64,000 nt of DNA from DASZQY01 sp963843565 (lineage in GTDB: Bacteria > Pseudomonadota > Alphaproteobacteria > Rhizobiales > Kaistiaceae), in contig CAWJKY010000003.1 in the NCBI GenBank assembly GCA_963843565.1, positions 558,001 to 622,000 of the forward strand. The letters run 5' to 3'. This document shows, in pieces, positions 43,842 through 52,842 of this stretch (position 1 is its first letter; every line of letters starts with the position of its first letter). A program made the translations under genes and the position numbers. The notes beneath the pieces are model-generated. The model was not told where the DNA came from, did no database searches, and saw only the letters and a program-made list of their open reading frames with translations.

Positions 43842-45196
43842 GCGAACCGCTTGAGACGACCAAGACCCTGACCCCGCCGCCGGGCAGCCCCCAGCGGGCG
43901 CTGGTGCTTGTCCCGGTTTCGCGAAAAGGGCCCCGTGCGTCCACTGGCCGCACGGCCGAAGCACGGGTCGAGGAAGCCGCGGGGCTGGCCGCGGCCATCG
44001 AACTTGAGGTGGTCGACGCATTTGCCGTGCCGCTCGCCATGCCGCGCCCGGGCACCCTGTTCGGCTCCGGCAAGGTCGAGGAGATCGCCACCCGTATCGC
44101 GTCCGAAGGTATCGGGCTCGTTGTGGTCGACGGCGTCCTGTCGCCGGTCCAGCAGCGCAATCTCGAGCGGGCGTGGAAGTGCAAGGTCATCGATCGCACC
44201 GGCCTGATCCTCGAAATCTTCGGGGAGAGGGCGCGGACCAGCGAGGGCGCGCTCCAGGTCGAGTTGGCCCATCTCAACTATCAGAAGAGCCGGCTGGTGC
44301 GCAGCTGGACCCACCTTGAGCGCCAGCGCGGCGGCTTCGGGTTCCTCGGCGGGCCGGGCGAGACGCAGATCGAGGCCGACCGGCGGGCGCTGGAAGAACG
44401 CATCGCCCGCATCGAGCGCGACCTTGCCACGGTCGCCACCCGCCGGCGGCTGCAGCGCAAGACCCGCAAGAAGAGCGGCGAGGGGCTGGTTGCCCTCGTC
44501 GGCTACACCAACGCCGGCAAGTCGACCCTGTTCAACGCACTGACCCGAGCCGGCGTGTTCGCCGACAACCGCCTGTTCGCGACCCTCGATCCGACGCTCC
44601 GCAAGATCGACCTGCCGCACGGCGCTGCGGCGGTGCTCTCCGACACGGTCGGGTTCGTCTCCGACCTGCCGACCGGTCTGGTCGCCGCCTTCCGGGCGAC
44701 GCTGGAGGAGGTGCTGGAGGCCGACCTGATCCTGCATGTCCGCGACATCTCACACCCCGACAGCGCCGCGCAGGCCGCGGATGTCGCCAAGGTTCTGGGC
44801 GAGCTCGGTGTCGAGGCCGGCGATGCCGAGCGGATCGTGGAAGTCTGGAACAAGATCGACCGGCTGCCGGCCGGGCAACGGCCGCCGCGCGTCGTTGCCT
44901 CGCGCGCCAACGGCGACGGCGCGGGCCCGGCCGTCGTCAGCGTCTCGGCGCTGACCGGCGAGGGGCTGCCCGAACTGCTCGAGACGATCGAGGCGCGCCT
45001 GACGGGCGGCCGCCACACCTACACAGTGGAGCTGGCCGGGGCGGCGCTTGGCGACCTCCACCGGCTCTACGAGCTGGGCGAGGTGCTGGAGCGCGCCGAT
45101 ACCGATGCCGGCACCACGATCGCTTCCGTGCGGGTTCCGGCCGAACGGGACAGCCAGTTCCTCAAGGCATTCCCCGACGCCAAACGCGCCGCCTGA
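43838..45196 (+). CDS. hflX: Ribosome-associated GTPase HflX
   Basis: A 452-residue GTPase that splits or rescues stalled ribosomes. The N-terminal HflX domain has GTLFGSGKVEEIATRIASEG and EIFGERARTSEGALQVELAH. The signature RGGFGFLGGPGETQIEADRR precedes a coiled coil (LEERIARIERDLATVATRRR). The G domain has VALVGYTNAGKSTLFNALTR (G1), LFATLDPTLRKIDLP (G2), LSDTVGFVSDLP (G3) and VWNKID (G4). It starts at TTG 43838 in a TTGA overlap with hfq, so its translation is coupled to hfq. Confidence 0.97.
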   Translation: MSEPLETTKTLTPPPGSPQRALVLVPVSRKGPRASTGRTAEARVEEAAGLAAAIELEVVDAFAVPLAMPRPGTLFGSGKVEEIATRIASEGIGLVVVDGVLSPVQQRNLERAWKCKVIDRTGLILEIFGERARTSEGALQVELAHLNYQKSRLVRSWTHLERQRGGFGFLGGPGETQIEADRRALEERIARIERDLATVATRRRLQRKTRKKSGEGLVALVGYTNAGKSTLFNALTRAGVFADNRLFATLDPTLRKIDLPHGAAAVLSDTVGFVSDLPTGLVAAFRATLEEVLEADLILHVRDISHPDSAAQAADVAKVLGELGVEAGDAERIVEVWNKIDRLPAGQRPPRVVASRANGDGAGPAVVSVSALTGEGLPELLETIEARLTGGRHTYTVELAGAALGDLHRLYELGEVLERADTDAGTTIASVRVPAERDSQFLKAFPDAKRAA

Positions 45197-45199
45197 AGA

Positions 45200-45997
45200 T
45201 CAGTCGGTCACCTTTGCCGCCTGCCAGAGCGCTTCCATCTCGGCGAGCGAGGCGTTCTCGGGCTTGCGTCCTTCGCCGGCGAGTGCCGCCTCGATGCGCT
45301 GAAACCGCGTCGTGAACTTGGCGTTGGTGCCACGCAGCGCCTGTTCGGGATCGACGTTCACCTGACGGGCAAGGTTGGCCACGGCAAACAGAAGATCGCC
45401 GATCTCGTCGGCAAGCCGCTCGGGCGCTTGCGGAACCGTCTCCAGCTCCACCTCCACCTCGGCGATCTCTTCGCGGAGCTTGTCGAGCACGCGACCGGCG
45501 TCCTTCCAGTCGAAGCCGACGCGCGACGCCTTGTCCTGAAGCTTTGCGGCGCGCACCAGCGCCGGCAGCGCCAGCGGGACACCATCGAGGGCGCTCTGAG
45601 GCTCGGCGCCGCGGGCGCGCTTCTCTTCGGCCTTGATGCGCTCCCACTGGCCCTTGGCCTGACCGGCAGCCCGGGCGTCGGCGTCGCCGAAAACGTGCGG
45701 GTGGCGCCGGATCAGCTTGGTGGTGACCGCTTCGACCACGTCGGGGAAGGTGAAGCTGCCGGCTTCCTCGGCCATCCGGGCGTGATAGACGACCTGGAGG
45801 AGCAGGTCGCCCAGCTCATCGCGCAGTTCGTCCATGTCGCCGTCGGCGATCGCCTCGGCGACTTCGTACGCTTCCTCGATGGTGTAGGGCGCGATGGTGG
45901 CGAATGTCTGCTCGATGTCCCACGGACAGCCGGTCTCCCGGTCTCGCAGCGCCGCCATGATTTCGATCAGGCGCTGGATGTCGCGCGATGGTGTCAT
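45200..45997 (-). CDS. mazG: Nucleoside triphosphate pyrophosphohydrolase MazG
   Basis: A 265-residue housecleaning NTP pyrophosphohydrolase with two MazG folds. The first has REPGCPWD-like DRETGCPWDIEQTFATIAPY, TIEEAYEVAEAIADGDMDEL and RDELGDLLLQVVYHARMAEE (ExxEx12ExxD metal motif). The second has DKLREEIAEVEVELE and RLADEIGDLLFAVANLARQV. KLIRRHPHVFGDADA lies between them. The start is ATG 45995-45997; 38 upstream open codons are unrelated. It is convergent with hflX (3 bases apart). Confidence 0.95.
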   Translation of the reverse strand: MTPSRDIQRLIEIMAALRDRETGCPWDIEQTFATIAPYTIEEAYEVAEAIADGDMDELRDELGDLLLQVVYHARMAEEAGSFTFPDVVEAVTTKLIRRHPHVFGDADARAAGQAKGQWERIKAEEKRARGAEPQSALDGVPLALPALVRAAKLQDKASRVGFDWKDAGRVLDKLREEIAEVEVELETVPQAPERLADEIGDLLFAVANLARQVNVDPEQALRGTNAKFTTRFQRIEAALAGEGRKPENASLAEMEALWQAAKVTD

Positions 45998-46126
45998 GGC
46001 CGCTCTTCCTTCGTTGGTCAGCGTATGCAACGAACGCCGGGCGCCGAAACTAGGCGGCGCGGCCCCCTGACGCCACGGTGCGTGGCAGGGAAGGACGCAA
46101 TTCCCACACACCGTTGCCCCACATCA

Positions 46127-46154
46127 AAGTCGCATAAGATAGATTATGGAACGC
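46127..46154 (+). other. dif: Candidate dif site (XerC/XerD recombination site)
   Basis: The 28-base segment has an 11-base left arm ending CGCATAA, a 6-base centre GATAGA and an 11-base right arm beginning TTATGG. CGCATAA-N6-TTATG is identical in form and sequence to the core of the E. coli dif site; the outer arm bases differ. It lies in the 191-bp gap between mazG and the MBL gene, where genes switch from mostly plus to mostly minus. All GGGNAGGG octamers found in the window point toward it. No other such site was seen. The orientation of the XerC and XerD arms is uncertain. Confidence 0.6.
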
Positions 46155-46188
46155 ATTGGCAGACCAAAACGCGCGGTCGGCAGGAGCA

Positions 46189-47004
46189 TCAATCGAGCGG
46201 CAGTTCGATGGTCATGCCGTCATAGGCCAGCTCGATGCCCGCTGGCAGGTCGCGCGTGAGCTGGCGATAGTCGATGTCGCCGTGCATGTGCGTGAGGACC
46301 GCGCGCTTCGGCTTGATGCGCTCTACCCACGCGATCGCGTCGCTGACGCTGAAGTGACTGGGATGCGGCTTCACGCGCAGCGCGTCGACGATCCACACGT
46401 CGAGGTTCGCCAGCGCCGGCAGCGACGCCGCCGGCACGTCGCTGACGTCGCACGAATACGCCAGCGTGCCGACCCGCAGGCCTAGCGAGTTGGATTCGCC
46501 GTGCACCTGCCGGAACGGCAGCAACTCTATCGGGCCGCCGGCGCCGTCGATCGAGAACGGCGCGCCGACGTCGATGCGATGGTGTTTCAGGATCGGCGGA
46601 TACGAGCTGCCGGGCTGGGTCGCGAAGCAATACGCGAACGAAGCCTCCAGCCGCGCTTGGGTCACTTCGTCGGCCCAGGTGTCGACCAGACGCCGCGTGT
46701 TCTGCCAGAAGGCCCTCAGATCGTCGATGCCGTGCGTGTGGTCGGCGTGCGAGTGCGTGAAGATCGCCGCGTCGATGAAGTCGACATTGGCGTCGAGCAA
46801 TTGGGATCGGAGGTCCGGTCCGGCATCGACCAGGACGCGGGTCGGACGCGCGTTGTTACGCTCATAGCGCTCGATCAGGATCGCGCAGCGGGTGCGACGA
46901 TTGCGCGGTTCGTTCGGGTCGCAGGCGCCCCAGTCGTTGCCGATGCGCGGCACGCCCGGCGACGCGCCGCAGCCGAGCACGGTGACTTTGAGCGTCGCGC
47001 TCAC
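46189..47004 (-). CDS. MBL-fold metallohydrolase (PhnP-like)
   Basis: A 271-residue metallo-beta-lactamase-fold hydrolase. It opens LKVTVLGCGASPGVPRIGND and has RNRRTRCAILIERY, DAGPDLRSQLLDANVDFIDA, the metal motif IFTHSHADHTHGIDDLRAFW (HxHxDH), YSCDVSDVPAAS and VLTHMHGDIDYRQLTRDLP. It resembles PhnP-type phosphodiesterases, but no phn genes are near; the tatD-MBL pairing is conserved in rhizobia. The start GTG 47002-47004 overlaps the tatD stop (GTGA). Confidence 0.93.
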   Translation of the reverse strand: MSATLKVTVLGCGASPGVPRIGNDWGACDPNEPRNRRTRCAILIERYERNNARPTRVLVDAGPDLRSQLLDANVDFIDAAIFTHSHADHTHGIDDLRAFWQNTRRLVDTWADEVTQARLEASFAYCFATQPGSSYPPILKHHRIDVGAPFSIDGAGGPIELLPFRQVHGESNSLGLRVGTLAYSCDVSDVPAASLPALANLDVWIVDALRVKPHPSHFSVSDAIAWVERIKPKRAVLTHMHGDIDYRQLTRDLPAGIELAYDGMTIELPLD

Positions 47005-47792
47005 GCGTTAACCCTGTCGGCTGGAACTTTCGCGAACAGCCGGTTGAAATTCGCAGTCGTGGTGGCGCCGATCGTCTCGAAGTCGACGCCCTTGACGTCG
47101 GCGAGCACCCTCGCGGTTTCGACCACATAGGCCGGCTCGTTGCGCCCGCCGCGATGCGGCACCGGCGCCAGATACGGCGCGTCGGTTTCGACCAGCAGCC
47201 GGTCCATCGGCACGGTCGCGGCGATAGCACGGAGCTCGTCGGAGCGCTTGAACGTCAGGATGCCGGAAAACGACACATAGCCGCCAAGCGCCAGCCCGCG
47301 CCGCGCCAATTCAGCGCCTGAAGAGAAGCAATGGAGAACGAATGGAAAGGCGCCCTTTCCGGTCTCTACCTCAAGGATCTCCGCGATGTCGTCGTCGGCG
47401 TCGCGTGCGTGGATCACCAGCGGCAGGCCGGTTTCGCGCGCCGCGGCGATGTGGCGGAGGAAGCCCTGCCGCTGCGCCTCACGCGGAGAATTGTCGTAGT
47501 GGTAGTCGAGCCCCGCCTCGCCGATCGCCACCACCAGCGGATCGGCGGCGATGCGCACGAGTGTTTCCGTGGAGATGTCCGGTTCGTCGGCGGCGTTGTG
47601 CGGATGGGTGCCGACCGAGCAATAGATGCGCTGGTAACGGGCCGCGATCTCCCGCAGTTCCCGAAACTTCGCGACCCGCGTCGAGATCGTCACCATGGTG
47701 CCGATGCCGGCCGCCCGCGCCCGCGCCACCAGGGCGTCGCGGTCGGCGTCGAAATCGGGAAAATCGAGATGGCAGTGGCTGTCAACAAGCAC
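47001..47792 (-). CDS. tatD: TatD-family metal-dependent DNase/hydrolase
   Basis: A TIM-barrel hydrolase of 263 residues from GTG 47790-47792, giving the family-typical start MLVDSHCHLDFPDFDADRD. Metal-binding and signature motifs are the HCH near the start, YCSVGTHPHNAADE, AIGEAGLDYHYDNSPREAQR, LPLVIHARDADDDIAEILEV, VLHCFSSGAELARRGLALGG and LLVETDAPYLAPVPHRGGRN. An ATG at 47897 or 47876 would add a non-conserved Lys/Arg/Ala-rich leader of 35 or 28 residues. It is part of the tatD-MBL pair. Confidence 0.93.
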   Translation of the reverse strand: MLVDSHCHLDFPDFDADRDALVARARAAGIGTMVTISTRVAKFRELREIAARYQRIYCSVGTHPHNAADEPDISTETLVRIAADPLVVAIGEAGLDYHYDNSPREAQRQGFLRHIAAARETGLPLVIHARDADDDIAEILEVETGKGAFPFVLHCFSSGAELARRGLALGGYVSFSGILTFKRSDELRAIAATVPMDRLLVETDAPYLAPVPHRGGRNEPAYVVETARVLADVKGVDFETIGATTTANFNRLFAKVPADRVNA

Positions 47793-47954
47793 GGCGGAAG
47801 CGCGGGTTGGCGGGGCGTTTGCGGGCGCTTTCCTAGCCCGATCGCGGCCGCCTGTCGACTTGGAGGGCGTGGCCATTTCCGGTCGATTGGCGGCCATGGC
47901 GCAGGCGCGGCGTCGCGACCCTGACTCGCCGCCTGCCCCGCGACTGAATTTGCG

Positions 47955-48878
47955 TCAGTGACTGTGGCTGTGAGCGTGGCGGACCGGCGGCGGCGTCACC
48001 TTGGCGTCGGCGCATTCGGTGCGCTCGACTTCGACTGTGGCGTGGGCGACGCCGAAGCGCGCGCTGAGCCGCTGCTTGATGGCCAGGACGGCGTGATCGA
48101 CGTCCGCCGTCTCGCAGATGCGCGCATGCAGCGTCACCATCGGCTTCTCCTGGGTGATCGACCAGGCGTGAACGTGGTGGACGTTCTCGACGTCGGAGAC
48201 GTTTTCCTGAATGTCGGCCGCGATGTCGCCGATCGAAAGGTCGCGGGGCGCGCCCTCCAGGAGGATGTGTGCGGAATCGCGGACGACCCCCCAGGCGCTC
48301 CTCAGGATGATCACCGCGACCAGCACCGAGATCATAGGATCGGCTGCCGTCCATCCGGTCGCCATGATGACCAGCGCCGCCGCGATCGCGCCGACGGAGC
48401 CAAACAAGTCCCCCAGGACGTGGACGAAGGCGCCGCGCACGTTGAGATTCTCGCGATCGGCGCCGCGCAGCATCAGGAAGATGCCGATGTTGACCAACAA
48501 ACCGATTGCGGCGATCGCCAGCATGGCGCCGCCGAGGACGGGCTCCGGCGCCAGCAGCCGGCGCGCCGCCTCGATGACGATGCCGCCGGCGATGATGAAC
48601 AGCACCAGCCCGTTGCCGAAGGCGACCAGGACCTGCAGGCGCTCGAAGCCGTAAGTGCGCCGGCGGTCGGCAGGCCAGTGCGAGAAGCGGAAGGCGAGCC
48701 ACGCCAGCGTAAGCCCGGCGAAGTCGGCGAGCATGTGCCCGGCGTCGGCGAGCAGCGCCAGGGATCCGGCGACGAGCCCCCCTGCGGCCTCCACCAGCAT
48801 GAACGCTCCGGTGATCACGGCGGCCCAGAACATGCGCCGTTCGTTGATGCCGTGGCTGTGATCGTGCGCGGTTGTCAT
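47955..48878 (-). CDS. Cation diffusion facilitator (CzcD/ZitB-like) metal exporter
   Basis: A 307-residue inner-membrane zinc-type antiporter. The His-rich start MTTAHDHSHGINERRMFWAA leads to six helices with the metal site in SLALLADAGHMLADFAGLTL (helix 2, HxxxD) and GAFVHVLGDLFGSVGAIAAA (helix 5, HxxxD). A cytoplasmic C-terminal domain (about 210-295) reads VENVHHVHAWSITQEKPMVT and ends with a His-rich tail RHAHSHSH. The HxxxD pairs favour Zn/Co/Cd over Mn or Fe. It is divergent from the GT90 gene. Confidence 0.94.
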   Translation of the reverse strand: MTTAHDHSHGINERRMFWAAVITGAFMLVEAAGGLVAGSLALLADAGHMLADFAGLTLAWLAFRFSHWPADRRRTYGFERLQVLVAFGNGLVLFIIAGGIVIEAARRLLAPEPVLGGAMLAIAAIGLLVNIGIFLMLRGADRENLNVRGAFVHVLGDLFGSVGAIAAALVIMATGWTAADPMISVLVAVIILRSAWGVVRDSAHILLEGAPRDLSIGDIAADIQENVSDVENVHHVHAWSITQEKPMVTLHARICETADVDHAVLAIKQRLSARFGVAHATVEVERTECADAKVTPPPVRHAHSHSH

Positions 48879-49100
48879 CGGGCGTTTCGGCCGACTCGGC
48901 TGAAGTCCTGGCTTCCCTCGTCGTCGTAGCGCGGGAATACAGCAACAGGCGGGCGTAATACTATTCCGTTGCGACCCATCCGCGCCCCACCTCCCCTCTC
49001 CTCACATGGGGTGGAGGCGGGCCCCGGCCATGCTAAATTCGCTTCTTAACTTTCGGGCGGCGCGAGACGCCTGACCTCCGCAGCAGTGGGCTCCCTGATC

Positions 49101-50153
49101 ATGTCGAACGCGCCAAAACCGGTCGACTGGTTCCTTGTGCGTCACGGCATCGAAGACTCGCTGAACCGGGTTCTGGCGTTTGTCGGCGACGTCCGGGTCG
49201 TCATCGATCAGCAGTACCCCAATCTCAAGGGGCAGGACCTCAGATTGCGCAAGGGGCCGGTGTACGTGCACATGTCCTGCGATCTCGACGCGGCCCGACG
49301 GGATCCGGCGACCCGGCTGCTGCTGTCGGCGCGGTCGGCGACCTTTGTCCATCTGCTGTCGCGCACCGCGCCCGAGATCACCGAGTGCATGGCGACGACC
49401 AACGACGATGGCGGGGAGCGGGATGGCGTCGTCTGCTTCTGCGCGCGCGCGCCCGGGCCGATCCTGGTTCCCGACGCCGATTTCTTCCTGTCCAACGCCT
49501 ACCGCGCGATCCGGATGCTCGGCGCTCGGGCGCCCCGTCCGTGGCGCCAGCGCAGCGACATCCTCGTTTGGCGCGGTGCGACGACCGGCATGGGTGACAT
49601 CACCGCTTCGGATATGAGCGCGGCCAACCCGGCCCTCATTCAGCGGACGCGCATGTGCCTTGCCTTGCGGGATGCTCCGGACTGCGACGTGAAGTTCTCA
49701 AGTCTGGTTCAGTCCGCCGACCCGATCCTCGACCAGAGCCGGATTGACGCGTGCGATCTCGTCGGCGAGCGGGTGCAGGCGGAGCAATGGGTCGGGCACA
49801 AGTTCGCGCTCGACGTCGATGGCAACACGAACGCCTGGTCGAACCTCTTGCAGAGGCTGCTGCTCGGCTGCTGCGTCCTGAAGGTCGCGTCGAAGCGCGG
49901 TTTTCGCCAATGGTACTACGACGACCTGGTGCCGTGGCGGCACTTCGTGCCGGTCGCGGCGGACCTGTCCGACCTTCGCGAGAAGGTGGCGTGGTGCCGG
50001 TCGCATCTACCCGAGTGTGAGGCGATCGCGGTCGAAGGCCACGCCCTGGCGCACAGGATGACCTTCGACCGCGAAATGGCGCGGGGCGTCGAGGCGATGA
50101 ACCGGCGTCTTCTGCCGAACGCCGACGATCAGGCCGCGCCCTTCGCCTCGTAG
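49101..50153 (+). CDS. GT90/CAP10-like glycosyltransferase
   Basis: A 350-residue protein. The C-terminal half carries CAP10/GT90 features: SDILVWRGATTGMGD, HKFALDVDGNTNAWSNLLQR, LLLGCCVLKVASKRGFRQWY and DLVPWRHFVPVAADLSDLRE. It ends VEGHALAHRMTFDREMARGV. GT90 enzymes add xylose, glucose or similar sugars to surface polysaccharides or lipopolysaccharide. ATG 49101 is preferred to GTG 49086. The last 25 bases overlap the 3' end of metG on the other strand. No other polysaccharide genes are near. Confidence 0.85.
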   Translation: MSNAPKPVDWFLVRHGIEDSLNRVLAFVGDVRVVIDQQYPNLKGQDLRLRKGPVYVHMSCDLDAARRDPATRLLLSARSATFVHLLSRTAPEITECMATTNDDGGERDGVVCFCARAPGPILVPDADFFLSNAYRAIRMLGARAPRPWRQRSDILVWRGATTGMGDITASDMSAANPALIQRTRMCLALRDAPDCDVKFSSLVQSADPILDQSRIDACDLVGERVQAEQWVGHKFALDVDGNTNAWSNLLQRLLLGCCVLKVASKRGFRQWYYDDLVPWRHFVPVAADLSDLREKVAWCRSHLPECEAIAVEGHALAHRMTFDREMARGVEAMNRRLLPNADDQAAPFAS

Positions 50154-51676
50154 CGCGGGAAGACGGGCGTGGGCGCCGGCAATGCGACACCGCTGGCAAG
50201 ACGACCGTTCTCACCGAGCGCGACGAAATCGCGCCGGTCGGCCGGCACCGCCAACAGATCGAGGAGCCTGGCGCCGGACTCCGGCATGACCGGCTGGACG
50301 AGGGTCGCCACCTGGCGGATCGCTTCGGCCGTCACCCAGAGGACCGTCGCCATGCGCGCCGGGTCCGTCTTCTTCAGCGCCCAGGGCTCGGCCGCCGCGA
50401 AGTAGCGGTTGGCGTCGGCGACCACCGCCCAGACGGCGTTCAGCGCCGTGTGGATCGCCTGCGTCTTCATGGCTGTGCGGCAGGTCGCCAGCAGCGCGTC
50501 GGCGGCGTCGAGCAACGCCCTGTCCTCGGGCGCCGGAGGACCCGCCTCCGGCACCTTGCCGTCGCAGTTGCGCGCGATCATCGCCAGCGAACGCTGGGCG
50601 AGGTTGCCGAGGTCGTTGGCGAGGTCGGCGTTGATGCGCTGGATGATCCCCTCGGCGCTGTAGTTGCCGTCCTGTCCGAAGGGCACTTCGCGCAGGAAGA
50701 AATAGCGCACCGGGTCGCGCCCGAAGGTTGCCACCAGATCGAACGGGTCGACGACGTTGCCGACCGACTTCGACATCTTCTCCCCGCGGTTGAACAGGAA
50801 GCCGTGCGCGAAGACGCGCTTCGGCGCTTCCAGTCCCGCCGACCACAGGAACGCCGGCCAGTAGACGCCGTGGAAGCGCACGATGTCCTTGCCAATGACG
50901 TGCAGGTCCGCCGGCCAGTAGTGCCAGAGCTGTCCGGCCTCGTCGGGAAAGCCGACGCCGGTGATGTAGTTGGTGAGGGCGTCGACCCACACGTACATGA
51001 CGTGCTTCTCGTCCCCGGGAACCTTGATCCCCCAGTCGAAAGTGGTGCGCGAGATCGACAAGTCCTTGAGCCCGCCCTTGACGAAGCTCACGACCTCGTT
51101 CCGACGCTCCTCCGGGCCGATGAACTCCGGATGCGCCTCATAGTGGGCGAGCAACCGGTCCTGATAGGCCGAGAGGCGGAAGAAGTAGCTCTCCTCCTCG
51201 ACCCAATCGACCGGGGTGCCCTGGGGGCCACAGCGAACGCCATCCTCGCGCAGCTCGGTTTCCGATTCGGCGTAGTAGGCCTCGTCGCGAACCGAGTACC
51301 AGCCGGCGTAGGTCGACTTGTAGATGTCGCCGTTCGCCTCCATCCGCCGCCAGATCTCCTCCGACGAGCGGTAGTGGCGCGCCTCGGTGGTGCGGATGAA
51401 GTCGTCATTGGACAGGCCGAGAGCCGCGACCATCTTCTTGAACAGCGCCGAATTGCGGTCGGCCAGTTCGCGCGGCGTGAGCTCCTGTCTTGCGGCCGTC
51501 TGGCGCATCTTCGAGCCGTGCTCGTCGGTGCCGGTCAGAAAATAGACGTCGCGGCCATCGAGCCGCTGGAAGCGGGCGATCGCGTCCGTGGCCAGCGCCT
51601 CGTAGGCGTGGCCGATGTGCGGCGCACCGTTCGGGTAGGAAATGGCGGTGGTGAGGTAGTACTTCGGCGCTGGCAT
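50129..51676 (-). CDS. metG: Methionyl-tRNA synthetase
   Basis: Charges tRNA-Met with methionine. The 515-residue class Ia enzyme has the HIGH motif in YPNGAPHIGHAYEALATDAI, YFLTGTDEHGSKMRQTAARQ, GRDVYF, FDWGIKVPGDEKHVMYVWVD and the KMSKS motif in NRGEKMSKSVGNVVDPFDLV. It lacks a C-terminal tRNA-binding (MetG-beta) domain, as in other alphaproteobacteria. Together with holB and tmk it forms the conserved leftward tmk-holB-metG cluster; tatD is separated from it here by the CDF and GT90 genes. Confidence 0.97.
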   Translation of the reverse strand: MPAPKYYLTTAISYPNGAPHIGHAYEALATDAIARFQRLDGRDVYFLTGTDEHGSKMRQTAARQELTPRELADRNSALFKKMVAALGLSNDDFIRTTEARHYRSSEEIWRRMEANGDIYKSTYAGWYSVRDEAYYAESETELREDGVRCGPQGTPVDWVEEESYFFRLSAYQDRLLAHYEAHPEFIGPEERRNEVVSFVKGGLKDLSISRTTFDWGIKVPGDEKHVMYVWVDALTNYITGVGFPDEAGQLWHYWPADLHVIGKDIVRFHGVYWPAFLWSAGLEAPKRVFAHGFLFNRGEKMSKSVGNVVDPFDLVATFGRDPVRYFFLREVPFGQDGNYSAEGIIQRINADLANDLGNLAQRSLAMIARNCDGKVPEAGPPAPEDRALLDAADALLATCRTAMKTQAIHTALNAVWAVVADANRYFAAAEPWALKKTDPARMATVLWVTAEAIRQVATLVQPVMPESGARLLDLLAVPADRRDFVALGENGRLASGVALPAPTPVFPRYEAKGAA

Positions 51677-51758
51677 GAGCTCTCGCCTCTAGGAGGATTT
51701 CGCGAAAATTGGAACGAACGCAGGCGTCCCGGGCGGCGTTCGCCGTCCGGCATGGGCG

Positions 51759-52841
51759 TCACATTCGAATCGCGCGGGCAAGGGCCATGAGGGTCGAAAG
51801 CACCGTTCGTTTGCGGTCGAGGTTCAGATCGTCGGTCTGTTCCGCCGAGGCGCGCAAGGTTTCCCACACCTCGGCCCACCTTTCAAGCGGGGCGGCGCGG
51901 GCCGCCGGGGCGAGCGCAATCCCGGTTTCCGGCTCGTCGGCGCCCCGCACCCGCCGGCTCAGCCAGTCGGCCATGAGGTCGCGGAAGGCGCGCCAGCCGT
52001 CGTCGTTCCCCCGCCCCGTGACGCTGTCGGCGAAGTCATGGACCTCGCCGATGTCGAGGTCGGGAAGGCGCGCCAGCAGCCGGGCCAGCGCGCGATAGGT
52101 GTCGATCCCCTCCCCTTCGGCCAGTTCGATGGCGCGCCGCAGGCTGCCATCGGCAAGCTCCGCGGCAAGCGCGATGTCCTCCTGCTCGGCGACGCCGTGG
52201 GCGCTGAGCGCCGTCGCGATCGCCTCATGCGATAGCGGCGGCACCTCCAGGCGGCGGCAGCGCGAACGGATGGTGGCGAGTGCCCGGCCGGGCGCATGGC
52301 TTACGATCAGGAACAGCGAGCGCGTCGGCGGCTCCTCCAGCACCTTCAGAAGCGCGTTCGCCGCGCTCTGGTTGAGGTCGTCGGCCGGGTCGACCACCGC
52401 GATCCGCCAGCCGGCCTCGCCGCTGGTCGAGCCGAAGAAGGACACCGTCTTGCGAATCTCCGGCACGGTCAGCTCGGTCCTGAAGCGCTTCTTGTCCGTG
52501 TCCCAGGGTCGCTCCAGGATCAGCAGGTTCGGATGGGCGCGGTTGGCGACCTTGCGGAAGGCCGGGCTGGTCTCGGGAACGGTGAGATCGTCCGCGTCGG
52601 GCGCAGTCGATGGGTCCGGGTGGGCCAGCACGAAGCGCGCGAAGCGGTAGGCGAGCGTCGCCTTGCCGATCCCCTTCGCTCCGCCGATCAGCCAGGCGTG
52701 ATGCATCCGGCCCGAACGGTAGCCGTCGAGAAGGGCCCGCTCGACGCCGCGGTCGCCGTACCAGACCGGCTGCTCCTCGGGCGCCGGCCAGCCGTCCACC
52801 CGGTCGTAGCGGATCGTCGTATCCGGTTCGGCGGTTGCCAT
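51759..52841 (-). CDS. holB: DNA polymerase III subunit delta'
   Basis: A 360-residue clamp-loader subunit. The AAA+ fold starts at HHAWLIGGAKGIGKATLAYR (Walker-A-like with GKA). ILERPWDTDKKRFRTELTVP, WRIAVVDPADDLNQSAANAL, LLKVLEEPPTRSLFLIVSHA (the SRC-adjacent region) and TIRSRCRRLEVPPLSHEAIA follow; TIRSRC holds the SRC motif. The C-terminal half is a helical collar. Its ATG follows the tmk stop by 1 base, so both are co-translated. Length and order match rhizobial holB. Confidence 0.95.
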   Translation of the reverse strand: MATAEPDTTIRYDRVDGWPAPEEQPVWYGDRGVERALLDGYRSGRMHHAWLIGGAKGIGKATLAYRFARFVLAHPDPSTAPDADDLTVPETSPAFRKVANRAHPNLLILERPWDTDKKRFRTELTVPEIRKTVSFFGSTSGEAGWRIAVVDPADDLNQSAANALLKVLEEPPTRSLFLIVSHAPGRALATIRSRCRRLEVPPLSHEAIATALSAHGVAEQEDIALAAELADGSLRRAIELAEGEGIDTYRALARLLARLPDLDIGEVHDFADSVTGRGNDDGWRAFRDLMADWLSRRVRGADEPETGIALAPAARAAPLERWAEVWETLRASAEQTDDLNLDRKRTVLSTLMALARAIRM

Positions 52842-52842
52842 G

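Noticed and set aside
51677..51758. Methionine-related riboswitch upstream of metG
   Set aside because: The 82-base gap shows no recognisable SAM-riboswitch core or strong paired structure by eye.
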